NCBI GenBank assembly: GCA_011032825.1
Contig: JAADJZ010000017.1
Location: forward strand, 372,001-436,000
DNA: 64,000 nt
Reading direction: 5' to 3'
From: Massariosphaeria phaeospora
Taxonomy: Eukaryota; Ascomycota; Dothideomycetes; Pleosporales
Shown here: one piece after another, positions 12,246 through 22,930 of the stretch
How positions within the stretch are numbered: the stretch's first letter is position 1
How the letters are laid out: every line of letters begins with the position of its first letter
Program-made: the position numbers and the translations under genes
Notes under the pieces: generated by a model
Database searches by the model: none
What the model saw: only the letters and a program-made list of their open reading frames with translations
What the model was told of the DNA's origin: nothing

Positions 12246-13512
12246 TCAACTGCTCGCCGGGGCATCCTTCAGGTCGGGCTGAGTTGCACCGGGAAGCTCG
12301 GCGAGGTTGTAACGCTTCAGCTTGTCAAAATCGGCACCAACCACGCTCATACCAAGTATGTTCTGCTGATTATTAGCCCGTGTGGCAATATGGGTACACT
12401 TGGATGCATGTTAAGGCTTACGCAGCCTACCGTACCTTGTAAATCTCCACGAGAATGAGCAATTCATAACCTGAAAGGTCCACCGTATGACCTGGACCTA
12501 CTGCAGCTGCAACCTTTTTGATCAAATCATCTCTTGTTAACTCTGTATGGTTCCGAATCGATGTCCGTATGGCGAACTTTCCGATTCATAGACAAGTCAG
12601 CGATCAGCATGTATTCCAGCTCAACGCGGGGTATTTTCTGATAGCGCTTTGCATGGTATGAGTATAAGAGGAACTCACCTTCTTTCCTGCTTGCTCAATA
12701 CCATGGAAGTGGGGTGCAAGAACCTGTTGCGCCACGATTTCAAGCCCGCGCTCTGTTGCCTTGTCGATCGCTGAGATGGGCGTGAGCCTCTTCACGAAGC
12801 GACAGCGCTTACGCTCCACGCCATTCGCGGCGTCTTTACAGATTTGATGAACAAAGGACACCGGCTCAACAGGCTTGCGAGTTTTGAAAAATATCACTGG
12901 CTACATTAACATTCCTGCTTGATTGGAGACATCGGGTGGCCGAGCATACAACACTGTGTGTCCAGTCGGACGGATGTGAACAGGGGCTCTACGCCGGGTT
13001 TGCGAATCTCGCTGACTTCTTTCGCAATTTCGGCCTCGATATCGACTTCACCCTCGGTCTCTCGGTCTTCAGCTGTACCGTCCGGATGGTCCACCTCGTA
13101 TATCTTGGAGGCGTACTGTCGCCTATCAGTCGGAGATACATATCAGGCGGATGCTGCTGTGGTGCAACACGACATCTTTCTTACCTCCTGGAAGAGATCT
13201 CGCAAGTCGGACACGGATGGAGCCTCTTTCTTCATGGCGCATGTTGCCCAGATGCCCACATCCCCCGGATGGATAGCCCGGGCCTCTGCAACGTCCTTCC
13301 GCGTCGTAATCCATTTCTTTTTGTTCTAGAGACCCTTTTAGCACGCAGGTTTCTTGCGCCTGCAACGCGAGAAAGGAACATCCGAACCAAGGCCTAGCCT
13401 CCCGATACAAACTGGGCGCTGTGTAAAAGGCGTGACTCACCTTGGCCATCTTGTTTCTGTCTTCCTGTGGCCGGGCGGGGCTAGCCTTCCGCTTTCTGGA
13501 CCCTGGATCCAT
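12246..13512 (-). CDS. TAN1: THUMP-domain tRNA acetylation factor TAN1 (THUMPD1-like)
   Basis: Six exons on the minus strand: 13512-13441, 13325-13185, 13115-12950, 12896-12679, 12576-12436 and 12362-12246, giving 284 residues, near the yeast Tan1 length of 289. The N-terminus is basic (GSRKRKASPARP) and leads to IHPGDVGIWATC, typical of the family. The THUMP domain covers roughly residues 110-245, with CRFVKRLTPIS, KFAIRTSIRNH and the LLILVEIYKN signature; the C-terminus has DKLKRYNLAELPG. Tan1 is the tRNA-binding partner of the acetyltransferase Kre33/NAT10 for N4-acetylcytidine-12 in tRNA-Ser and tRNA-Leu. All junctions keep the frame; the exon 3/4 junction (donor 12949, acceptor 12897) is the least certain. 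Confidence 0.88.
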
Positions 13513-14451
13513 GCTCCAGTTGAGTGTTGAGTGAGAGGCGCTCGGAATGTGGAGAAGTCGAAGATGAAGTGCGTCGGAGAGATCTGGGAAAAGGTCGGGA
13601 AACGAGAGCGCTAGGCTACTCTCGGCTATTAGTGCGTTTTCTCACGACGCCTTGCTAACAACCACCACAGCCTCATGTCTCAGCCTCCCTCCGAACCTGG
13701 GGAGATCCAATCTCACATGGTGCAAGCCTCCTCCACCACGATAGGGTTGCACCACGCCGTCGGCCGCCAGGACGCGTTATCTGTTTCGAGGATCTCCGCC
13801 CGATCCTGCATTACACCCTGGAACCTAGATCCGCTCTTTTCGCACATATATTTGGCCTGCAGCAATGATGACGCGTAGGATGTTTAGCCACGAGTCCTTC
13901 GGGGAGTGAAGCTTGCCGGAGAGGTATTATGCCACTTATTGTTAGAGCATGAACACAGGCGCTATCGTCACAGTTTTACCCTCTACCGGGTCACTTTCAG
14001 CATACCACTTTGTAGTAGACCAATCAAATTGTCGATGGACAGTTTGGGAGTCATCCAGCGAGCCGCGTAAAGTAGTGTGGTATGTTCTATAAAGTGACTC
14101 GAGCTGATGGCCCTGCGATGCAGATGTTTAGAGGACTATATTGACAAGTGCTTGAACATGATCTCTGACCACATTCATTCGCAACATTCACATACCAAAT
14201 ACCGGATAATGTCCGTACTAGTCTTCACGATTACGCTAGCGTAGGTTTCTCTGTGGTTGACGCCCATGCCTCGCGCTTAGCTATTACATCAGGCATCCAC
14301 TTCGAGTGGCTCGACTAGTCTATAAACATGAAGATATGAGTGCCAAAGCATATTACCGTTTCATATTCTCCATGTACGTCACCAATAGCAATCACATTTA
14401 GGTGCGCGGATATGATCTTAATAAGTTCGAATTGAAATATAGACAAGCTTA
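13513..14451. other. intergenic region with possible small ORF
   Basis: About 940 bp. The TAN1 promoter must lie at its left end. Apart from the small frame at 13675-13878 I see nothing. Confidence 0.35.
13675..13878 (+). CDS. possible small hypothetical protein (67 codons)
   Basis: Open frame MSQPPSEPGEIQSHMVQ.., preceded by a pyrimidine/CA-rich leader ending ACCACAGCCTC before the ATG, which resembles a fungal 5' leader. It starts about 160 bp from the TAN1 start on the other strand, so the pair could share a promoter. There is no known domain, and it may be the first exon of something longer or not a gene at all. Confidence 0.2.
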   Translation: MSQPPSEPGEIQSHMVQASSTTIGLHHAVGRQDALSVSRISARSCITPWNLDPLFSHIYLACSNDDA

Positions 14452-15263
14452 CTAGGCCTTGATGACTTTCAACCTCGCATCAACATCAGACATATCCCAT
14501 TCGTATGGGTTAAGACCTTTCTTATCCCCGTTCGCGCACACGCTCTTATACCATTCACCCCTCTTGGTGAACATAACTTTCAGATCCTGCCATCCATCGA
14601 ATCCGCCAACATCTTCGGCAATGGGGTGACCTTGACCCGAATAACAAAACGCATGCATATCGTCCGGAATCCACATGGCTTTCCTCAAGGCAGCATCAGC
14701 CTTGCCCAACAATATCACGTTATGCTCCCAACTATCCCTCTGGTCGTATTCGTAGATGATATCGGCCTTGCCAGCGTATTGTTCAGACTCATAGATGTCG
14801 CGGAGGGTGTAATCGGCGGCAACTTTGTTCCGCTCGGGATTGCGCATCATTTTCGCAACCTCAGCATTCTCCATCAAGGTCAACATCGTCTTGCGTCTGA
14901 ACCCCTGTTGGAGCTAGGTCAGTTGGGAGCAGAATTACATGGATGTGAACCTACCCCAGGCTTTTCAGGTCGCTCGTTCAGATCGAAGCTCCATCCATGG
15001 CGTCTGGCCCAACCAAAGGCGATCATAAGCACCTGGGCGAGCTGTCGAAACGTGAAGTTCGCCGGCACGCATAGTGAACGCTCGACAGGAGGATCTTCGG
15101 TGTGCCTGACCTGGACGTAAAGAAGATAGGAGTCTACAGTGGATGCTGCACTGGATGGCGTGGCCTCCGCATTGTCGTTGTTACCGCTGCCGCTCTGTGC
15201 AACTGGCTTCTCGTTTGGCGCGAGCGCAGTGGACGATCTTTTGGGTTTGACGACTTTGGGCAT
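14452..15263 (-). CDS. plasmid pRiA4b ORF-3-like domain protein
   Basis: Two exons, 15263-14955 and 14904-14452, separated by a 50-bp GTAGGT..CAG intron in phase 0; 253 residues. After a low-complexity start (MPKVVKPKRSS) comes a segment like YLLYVQVRHTEDPPVERSL, then LCVPANFTFRQLAQVLMIAFGW, DQRDSWEHNVILLGKA and SGQGHPIAEDVGGFDGW. This order of motifs is the pRiA4b ORF-3 family (Pfam PF07929), named from an Agrobacterium plasmid gene and found in bacteria and many fungi. Its biochemical role is unknown. The intron shows it is settled in the fungal genome even if it originally came from bacteria. Ends with TAG at 14452. Confidence 0.8.
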
Positions 15264-15938
15264 TTTGATGGAATTGTTGCAGGTTCGTTTCGATGGAGGG
15301 GATGAAGGAGAGATGAGGACGTAAAGAGATCGAGAATCGAGAATTCATACTTAGTAAGAATCTACGATAGCTGGTACAAGTTGGGGAAACCTTCCAATGA
15401 TAGTGCTGCTATTTCTTTCGTTGTAGCTGTGAGACGCGACGCGACGGAGAGCACGTCGTCATAGATTATAGTATGCTCTAAATAAGTGCACGGAGACGAA
15501 GTAACCGACGTGCCATATAAAATGTCTCGCGCGCTCTCAATCGCATAAATCTCCTAATCCATGAGGCTGTACATAAGACAATTAGACGTCAAATCAAAGA
15601 GCATGTAATTCTACACACAGAAAATTACGTAAGGGGCTATCTTGTCTGCCCCTCCCAATTTCACACCCCACGCCACAAGCCTTTGCTTACTACCCCTCAT
15701 TGTTGATCTCCGGCTGGAAAGTCCAGCCGCAAATTCCTCGAACTAACGTTATGTAGACAATTTTGTCTTATCTCGTAACGAGCAAGGCAAACGTGGAAAG
15801 TGGCATAACTTCTTTTCTTTCCTCTTGAATGCCTTGTTCCTAAACTCGTTTTTGATTTCTTCTAGTCGGAATGTGAGTTCTTTGTTCATACTAAAGCAAG
15901 ACGACCCGATAATACTTCCGAACCAGTGTGCTACGATA
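15264..15938. promoter_or_regulatory. divergent intergenic region (pRiA4b-like / monooxygenase)
   Basis: 675 bp between divergent starts. No gene seen. AT-rich stretches near 15460-15620; no motif I can name. Confidence 0.35.
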
Positions 15939-17875
15939 ATGGAAGAAGCTGACTTGGTTGTTGTGGGCGCCGGTATGTTTCTTTCGGGTGTGCGCGTCAA
16001 ACCTCATCTTCCTTTTTCCCCCACTCAAGTCAGCCTTCGTCTCTTCGAGTCTCCTCTACCTATCTTTCATCGTGTTCTATAAGCAGGCTTACGCATTTTA
16101 AACATCTCTCATGAACTGCTTTAGGTCTCTATGGGATCACGGCAACTGTAATATACCACCGCATCCACCCAACAGCCCGTGTCCTACTCCTCGAGGCTGC
16201 GCCTTCTATCGGCGGGCCATGGGCATCACATCGTATCTTCCCGGGGCTGAAGACCAACAACCTCTGGGGAACATATGCGAACCCGGATTTCCCAATGGAC
16301 CAGACGAAATTCGGCGTCGAGAATGGCGAGCATGTGCCTGCCGAGAAGGTCACTGAGTATCTCCAAGCCATGGTTGAAGAAACCGGAATCTTGCAATGTA
16401 TGCGGCTAAATACGAAAGTGGAAGTGGTGGAGCAAGTGGCTGAAGGCTGGGCCTTACACTGCACTTCTACCGCCTCCAATACGGATGCCTGTTCATTCAC
16501 GATAAGCACTGCGAAACTCATTCTTTCCGTTGGTCTGAGCAACAAACCATCCATGCCTCGCTACCCAACATCCCCAGCCTTTACGCCACTGATAATCCAC
16601 TCCAAAGATTTTCCGTATCACTATTCATCCATCGTACAACCTAATACCCACACACTCATCATCGGCGCGGGAAAATCAGCTTGGGATTTTGCTTATACCT
16701 GCAGTACGCAACCGAACTCAACAGCAACAATGCTCATCCGACCCTCCGGTAACGGCCCTATCTGGATGTCGCCCCCATACGTCACGCCCTTCGGCCTCTG
16801 GCTTGAGAAGCTGGTCTTCACACGTTTCTTCGGTTTCATGTCACCCTGTCCATGGGCCGCTACGTCCGGACTCGAAGGTTGGATCAGAGGTTTCCTTCAT
16901 AGGACATGGTTTGGTCGTAAGCTCACAGGCGCCTTCTGGGGTATCCTCGGTGATGATGTAGTTCAACTGAATAAGTTGAATGAACATCCTGAAACGAAGA
17001 AGTTGCATCCATGGAGGGGTGCGTTCGAGGTGGGAAATGCTTTGAGTATTTTGAATTATCCGACCGATTGGTTCGACTTGGTAAGAGAGGGACGGATCAA
17101 GATTGTCGTAGATGAGGTGGATGAGTTTGGACAGGGCGACGAAGTGTTATTGAAAGAAGGCCAGAAACTAAGGGTAGATTCCGTGGTTTGTGCGACAGGT
17201 TGGGAGGTCGGCAGTTCGTTGAAGTTCAAGCCTGATGGGTTGTCGAGATCGCTCGGGCTGCCTACTAGAGCAGATACGTATGTCGATGATGATGCGCTAG
17301 TTAAGAAGGCAGAGACGGACATTTACGCCCAGTTTCCGTATCTGAAAGAGCGCGATACGAGTCGCATCTATCACCCGGACCCATCTCTACGGTATACGCA
17401 AGCCGAAGATATGCATCAACAACCGTACCGCCTCTACCGATTTCTCGTTCCCCCTTCTGATCTTGAGCGCCGCTCAATAGGCTTCGCCGGCGCATTGATG
17501 TCTCTTGGAAACGCATCTTGCGCGTACCTGCAATCCCTCTGGCTAACCGCATATTTGGATGGTACACTCGAAATGCCGCCCATCCCAACACCACAGCTCA
17601 AATACGAGACTTACCGAGATACACAGTACTGTGCTCTGAGAAACGCTATGGGCTACGGAAACAAATTTCCGGACCTGGTGTTTGATTCGCTGCCCTATTT
17701 TGATCAGTTGATGCAGGATCTTGGATTTGATGGGAAGAGGAAGGGTAGGGTGTTGGGCGTGACTAACTGGGGTGCTGAGGCGTTCAAGAGCTACGGCCCG
17801 GAAGATTACAAGGGGCTGGTAGATGCCTGGATGAAGAGGACGCAGGGAAACGGGAAGGCGAAGAAGAACATCTGA
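15939..17875 (+). CDS. FAD-dependent monooxygenase (flavin monooxygenase/Baeyer-Villiger type)
   Basis: Two exons, 15939-15972 and 16125-17875, joined by a 152-bp GTATGT..TAG intron in phase 1, giving 594 residues. The intron splits the FAD-binding motif: exon 1 supplies VVVGAG and exon 2 LYGI, together GxGxxG at residues 10-15. Further features are the GGPWAS-type segment after the Rossmann beta-strand, an NADPH-binding loop IIGAGKSAWD near residue 190, and the ATGWE motif (VCATGWEVG) late in the protein. It is longer than classic FMOs and resembles the fungal group of dimethylaniline/cyclohexanone-monooxygenase-like enzymes often linked to secondary metabolism. No biosynthetic neighbours are visible, so the substrate cannot be inferred. 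Confidence 0.85.
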
Positions 17876-18714
17876 ATTGTGGTTGTTCGCCAGGGCGTAA
17901 CGATAATTCGGTCTCCATCGAGATAGGTAAGAGGTTAGGTATGCGAAGCTGCTTCGATCAGACTGATTCCACACAGAAATAACTTCAAGCGGACATACCA
18001 AAGGTCAATATAAACTAACGGATTAATATGTCTGCGGTTGATGAAGATAATGTGATGCAATAATACTCCGGAATTAGTGAGAAGTTCGGTGTCGTTGATG
18101 TCTTGAGCATAGCATGCATTGCGAGAATGTAACAGTTCGAACACGGTATAAATCGACCGGTCGGTGGTGACGACTGGATGACTGTTTACTTAACAGGAGA
18201 CCACCATACCTGCTGATTATCGAAAACGCTGAGGAGAATGAAAAGAATGGCGAATACAGCAACGAACACAAAGAAACCGTGGGAGAAGGTCTGACAATGA
18301 GACAGTTCGGGATGACTGTAGTACTTTCAGCGAGAGTAAACCGGAGGTAATGAAAGAGAAGAAAGTAGAAATATCCCGACGGAAGAGGATGCACGGAGTT
18401 GACGAAGCTGTGAGGCTGCCGTAGATACGCTAGTTCATGGAGGGCCTCGTTGCTTGTTCTAGGTTGGACATTGCGTGCCCCTATCCACGGTGTCGCAAGT
18501 TCATCATTGATACCACCAGCGATGCTGACGTTCTAACTTCGAGATGTTGAAATACGCTAAATTCGATATGGACTAGCGCGCCAAACACCTTGGATCACCC
18601 GAAGATCACATGGTGATAAGGGACCAAGAAAGGTCCCACCAATCAGATAGCACGATAAGACAACTCGATGTATCCAAATATTTTCCTGCCGAACTGGATC
18701 CCTATATTGCAACA
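17876..18714. other. intergenic region, about 840 bp
   Basis: Lies downstream of the monooxygenase and upstream of RSA3. Only short open frames, none supported. Confidence 0.35.
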
Positions 18715-19363
18715 ATGGCACCGCCAAAAGTAACATACGGCGCAGAAAAGCCCAGGAGGACAAAGAAGAAGAAGCCTCGAACCCAAGGCACGTAGTCGCC
18801 AGGAAACGCAGATATCAACCCTGTGCTGACACACAACTCAAGTCTGGTCATCGGATAGCGAAAGCGAGGTTGAACAGCGAAAAGCCAAAAAAGCAGCTGC
18901 AGCAAGAGCAGAAGACGTAAGCTTAAACCTTTTGACATGTGAGCTCATGTACATGTGTACTGATCAAGGTCAGACTCAACACGATGTGACACCCGCGCAG
19001 GCCTCGCCCCCGCGCAAAAAGCCCAAGAAAAGCTCCAAGAAATCAAAGTCTTCCGAGCCTGCACCGCTCCCAGAAACTGATGGCGACATCTCCATGGCCG
19101 ATGACCAGCCAGCATCTTCCGCCTCTCCAGCACCGGTCCCAGCGCCAACAGGCCCGAAAGTGGAAACTCAACGCCCAGAAGAGGATTTCGGGTCTGTTTA
19201 CCTGCGCAAAATTACGGCCGAGCTTGCGGATGATCTCGACAAAGTAAGGGAGGCGCAGGATTTTCGCAACGATAGTTTGCCGCTCTTGATTCATGCGTTG
19301 AAGCAGGGGCACAGTATGTTCTCTATGGAGGAGAAAAAGCGGGTTACGGGGTCGGTTCATTGA
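18715..19363 (+). CDS. RSA3: ribosome assembly protein 3 (RSA3)
   Basis: Three exons: 18715-18787, 18843-18916 and 18974-19363; 178 residues. The start MAPPKVTYGAEKPRRTKKKK and a long Lys/Ser/Pro/Ala-rich linker lead to the conserved C-terminal block, where FGSVYLRKITAELADDLDKV and LPLLIHALKQG match the Rsa3 family. Yeast Rsa3 is a nucleolar factor for early 60S subunit assembly. The first intron appears to be of the GC-AG type (CAAG^GCACGT..CTCAAG): using it gives a continuous frame, whereas the GT two bases further on does not. The second acceptor is GGTCAG at 18971-18973. The 3' end converges with the SKI3 5'-half region. Confidence 0.8.
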
Positions 19364-19488
19364 TCTTGGAGATTGGGGACCCGTGGCGTTCAGTGGGATA
19401 TGGCAGGGCGAAATCAACACGACAGTCATTGTATTCTTGTAGCTGTGTAGATGTGAAATGGGTATACTGCCAACGGCTCAATGGATAT

Positions 19489-19740
19489 CTACCGAAGTGC
19501 AAGAAAGCAAGCCAATCGAGACTCGTAGTTCTCATGTGACGGTTGTCTTCCAAGGGCAATCCTCTGAACGCCAACACCAGGGTTTTGGCTGATGATAACG
19601 GTCAGGGTGTTCGGCGCCGCTCTAATAAGTCCAATGGCCTTGTCGAGAGGTCTGATGACAGCTAAGCCTTCTAGGATGTTTACTAGGCCTGGAACCCGTT
19701 GTCCCAATGGCGATATACTCGCACTCCAACAGCCAGCAAC
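19489..19740 (-). pseudogene. possible 3' exon of a neighbour gene that lost its 5' end
   Basis: From a possible acceptor (CCACAG ending at 19741) a single frame stays open for about 83 codons to a TAG at 19489, containing stretches such as PLDKAIGLIRAAPNTLTVII. It follows directly, on the same strand, the abrupt end of the SKI3 N-terminal half. I do not recognise it. It could be the remaining 3' exon of a gene whose start (MASQADSAHDLLDL at 23151) now fronts the SKI3 C-terminal half; see findings. It may equally be chance. Confidence 0.3.
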
Positions 19741-19771
19741 CTCTGTGGGTCATCCGAACGGGTGCCACTCA

Positions 19772-20686
19772 TCAGTAAGCCTCCACGTCTAGCCCAGACC
19801 TCCACTCCAACTCGATCTGCCAGGCGAGTAGGAACGGATGCTGGATGATGACCATGTCATGCGCCAACTTCATAACCTTGTCCCTCTTCTCCAGTTTTTT
19901 CCCAGCCGGAAGCACCAGCAAGTTATCATAGGCCCTCTGCAAGAGTTTCTCTTCGTAGATTCTCCGCAAATCGTCGTCCGTGGTCCAGTCGATGATATTC
20001 TGGTATACGTCCTCCAATTCGCTTGTGCTGTAAACTTCTTGCTTCACTTGGATGGTGGTGCCCTCAGTTGTAGCGCCGATCCGCGTTTTCCGCTCGGCTA
20101 TCTGCTTGCTGATTGTCTGGGCCTCCTCTGCTTCGTGTATCTCGGCGATTCGCGTGTAAATGGCATCTGGCTTGGGCAATCGCCCTTCGAGAAAGGAGTA
20201 AATTGGCGAAGTAGGGAGCTGGGTTGCGAGTGCGCGGACGTATTGTGACTTGGTGCCATGTTTGCGGCCGTGATCAACGAGCTTGTCTATCGCGGATTGT
20301 GATTTGTGGGCGTCGTCGCTGCATGATGAATTAGAAAGGAGAGAAGGTGGCTTGGGAATGCCAGCTCACGCTTCCGCGTATAGTTGCGCCAGCTTCAGTC
20401 CGACCTGGGTATTTTCATCGACCTTGGCTGGGCCTTGTTTCTCATAAAGACCCCGCAACCCGAGCCACGCCTGCGTGTCGTCCGGCTTGATCTTCGTCGC
20501 GCCATTGTACGCGTTTGCGGCGTCTTCGAATTTGCCCAGCCCGTCGTTCGCTCGGCCCAAGAATAGTTTGGAGAAGTAGTTCTGCGGGTCCTTTTCGAGC
20601 ACCGCGTTTGACTGCTCGATCGCTTCCTCCCACCTTTTTCCGTCAATCGCGGCTTTGACAGCCTTCAGGGCGGCTTTGGTAGCCAT
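19772..20686 (-). pseudogene. SKI3: SKI3 (superkiller 3) N-terminal half, separated from the rest
   Basis: Two exons, 20686-20370 and 20318-19772, with a 51-bp GTGAGC..CAG intron in phase 2; 287 residues ending in TGA. It starts MATKAALKAVKAAIDG and has two N-terminal TPR units (WEEAIEQSNAVLEKDPQNYF, then FEDAANAYNGATKIKPDD). It continues to HPFLLAWQIELEWRSGLDVEAY, matching the Ski3 region just before the next helical repeat. The frame then stops abruptly where Ski3 should run on for about 1,100 residues. The missing part lies on the opposite strand from 23193. Ski3 is the TPR scaffold of the cytoplasmic Ski2-Ski3-Ski8 complex, which feeds mRNA to the exosome. It has its own apparent promoter (20687-20840). 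The half may be transcribed but cannot alone be Ski3. Confidence 0.85.
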
Positions 20687-20840
20687 GTTGGTGAATATAG
20701 ATAGGCTGATGAAGAGTGTGCGCCGGCAACGCGCGGCAAATTATGTGCGCGCCATAAAATAACGTGTAGAGGAGCAGCAGGGGCGAGCGACAAAGTGGAA
20801 AAGGTGTGGATGATGAAAGGTTCCCCGCTAGCGCCAACCT
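20687..20840 (-). promoter_or_regulatory. promoter/5' leader of SKI3 N-terminal half
   Basis: Only 154 bp separate the start codon from the transposon end. The stretch contains TTATTTTAT at about 20755-20763 (minus-strand sense) and a CT-rich leader. The transposon has pushed any farther upstream elements 2.1 kb away. Confidence 0.4.
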
Positions 20841-20841
20841 A

Positions 20842-20890
20842 CAGTGCCCGTGCGCGCGATGAGCCAGTACAACCGATGAGCCACCCCAAC
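20842..20890 (+). repeat. left terminal inverted repeat of Fot1-like element
   Basis: 49 bp, identical to the reverse complement of 22931-22979; carries a tandem pair of the CGATGAGCCA motif. Confidence 0.95.
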
Positions 20891-20994
20891 TAAAATTAGC
20901 ACCCGCAAAAACGAGGCTGTAGAGCCACATATTAGTTCAACTATTATAAGATTTTCTAGTGTAGTACTATATAGAGGCTTGCGCATCTTTTGCA

Positions 20995-22880
20995 CTATTT
21001 GAATTTTTGTGGTACCTTGATTTGGCGGCCCCGCGTGGTGGTTTTGGGTGGAGGCTGCGGCAGCAGAGATGCAGCATCAACACCACTTGCAGCACCCACA
21101 ACACGACGCTTCTTTGTAGATTTTGCTACAGTGCTAGGTAAAGCTGCTCGCTTGCTTTTTTTTAGTGTATCGCGAGATTTTTGTAAGGTTGCAGCGTCGC
21201 GTTGCTGCTTTTTGAGCGCGCGCGCGGCAGCTAGCTCTGCAGCCTTCGCTTTCTGCTCCTCATTGCGCCGCTCCTTTGTAATTTGTCGCAGCGCTTTTGC
21301 TTCTTCTACTATCTTTGTTTTATATAGTGTAGCAGCAGCTTTAAGCTCTCTTGCCTGAGTTTTCTGGAGTTTTTGCTGCTCTTCTTCGCGCTGTTTGACT
21401 GTCTCGCGCACTCGAGCTTCTCGGATCTTGCGAGGACTCTATAGTACAGCGCTGCTATGGTACTCCTCGCGCTGCTGCAGGTTAAGGACTTTACTCTTCT
21501 TCTTATGCTTTCGTTTCGTAGTGAGTACCGCGCGGAGGCTATTGTTTTTGTAGTAGAGTAGCTCGTTTTGAACCTGTAGAGAGTGTAATGTACTAGCAAA
21601 GCGTTTAGCTTTACCTTTCGTCTTATCTGCAACTGCAGTGTCTAGAATTTTTCGTATATCATTCTAACTATCTTCATTACCAAGCTTCTGCAGTTCTGTA
21701 TCCTTATCTTGATCTAAAGTGGTAGTGTTGAAGCGTTTGAGTATAACCTCTGCATCTATCGGCTACACGCCCGTAGCTTCAAAACTCTTCTGTATAGTCT
21801 CTCTCCTCATTGTAGTGCCCCACGCTGACCAAAATATTGGAAAAAAGTCGCCTTTCTTGACGCCAACAAGCCCTTGCGATTGGTGTAGGTAGCAGTTGAG
21901 TTCTTGCGAGTAGTAGTTCGAAAGAGGAGAGAACAACACCACATCAAGCAGCTGTAAAGTGTGAGTTGAATAAGGAAAAAAAACAGCTAGTAGGATCTTA
22001 TTAGCGTCGCAAAAGTCTATAAACTCGCGCGTAAAGTAGCTGCCGTAGCTGTTAACGAGAAAGAAGCGCCATTGCCGGCGCGCTTTTTGCTTTGTGTAGC
22101 GCTCAAACAGCTGCTCAAGCTAGGCTAATCCGATATCGTTGTTCGTCCATCCTAAGGTTGAGTTCGCTATAAATACTTGGTGTTTTCCAGCTTCAACGTT
22201 GTCAACCTAGCTTGATTGCAAGCCAGCTTTTCCCTCGTAGATAAAAGCGGGCGGCAGCGCCTCACCATCAGCGCAAACACAAGCCAAAAGCGTGATCCAT
22301 TCTCTATTGCCATCTTGTATAGCCGCTGTACGCAATTTTGCCTGCCAAACTGCTTTAGAAAAGACGCGTTTTGAGCGTGTAGTAATGCCGACAAAGAAGC
22401 TTTTTCATCTATATTATAGGTATTGCGCGCCTCAACGCCGTACTCATGCATTTTCCTGTGCAGCAGTTGAAAGTATAGGTCGTATTTCTCATGTGAGTCA
22501 GCTTGGTGACGATTGCGATCAATCCTAGCGCTCTATTTAGTGGTAAGCTCGTCGGCGTGGCGATGCAGAAAGCGCGAAACCTACGCATGCGAAGCCTCGT
22601 GTTTCGCAACTGCGCTAGCAAAATTTCGTACTATCTCTCTTGTAGGTGGCAAGCTTCGCTCTGTGCATCTTTCTATGTACTGCACAAGCTCTGCCTCTTG
22701 TTGTAGGTTAAGTAATTGCTGTTCTTCTAATGCGGCTGCATGGGACTGCGTTCTGCCTTTGTGCCTTCGCGACAGTGTTGTGCGATCAACACTAAACTGT
22801 TTTGCAACTTCGCGATACGAGAAAGATGCGCCAGCTTCACCTGATTCGATTGCTTCAATCGCAGCCTCGATTGAGTTCAT
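20995..22880 (-). pseudogene. Fot1-like transposase with TAG codons at Trp positions and one frameshift
   Basis: Starts at 22880 (MNSIEAAIEAIESGEAG). The helix-turn-helix has FSYREVAKQFSVDRTTLSRR, and one frame runs to a Lys/Ala/Glu-rich coiled C-terminus ending KVPQKFK at 20995, about 630 codons. It is interrupted by about seven in-frame TAG codons (first at 22581), mostly where relatives have Trp (for example QSS-stop-VDN, GLA-stop-LEQ, TGV-stop-PIDAEV). There is one apparent single-base deletion in an A run (complement of 22401-22405) after NIDEK. The first catalytic block reads VNSYGSY instead of LDGHGSY, so the catalytic Asp is Asn. It is inactive as read by the standard code; see findings. 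Confidence 0.85.
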
Positions 22881-22930
22881 ATTGGTGGAGTTGTGACGCG
22901 TTAAGGTTGGGACGAAATACATGTTTTGAT

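Noticed and set aside
15939..17875. FAD monooxygenase as part of a secondary-metabolite cluster
   Set aside because: No polyketide, peptide or terpene synthase, transporter or pathway regulator is visible within reach; neighbours are housekeeping genes.
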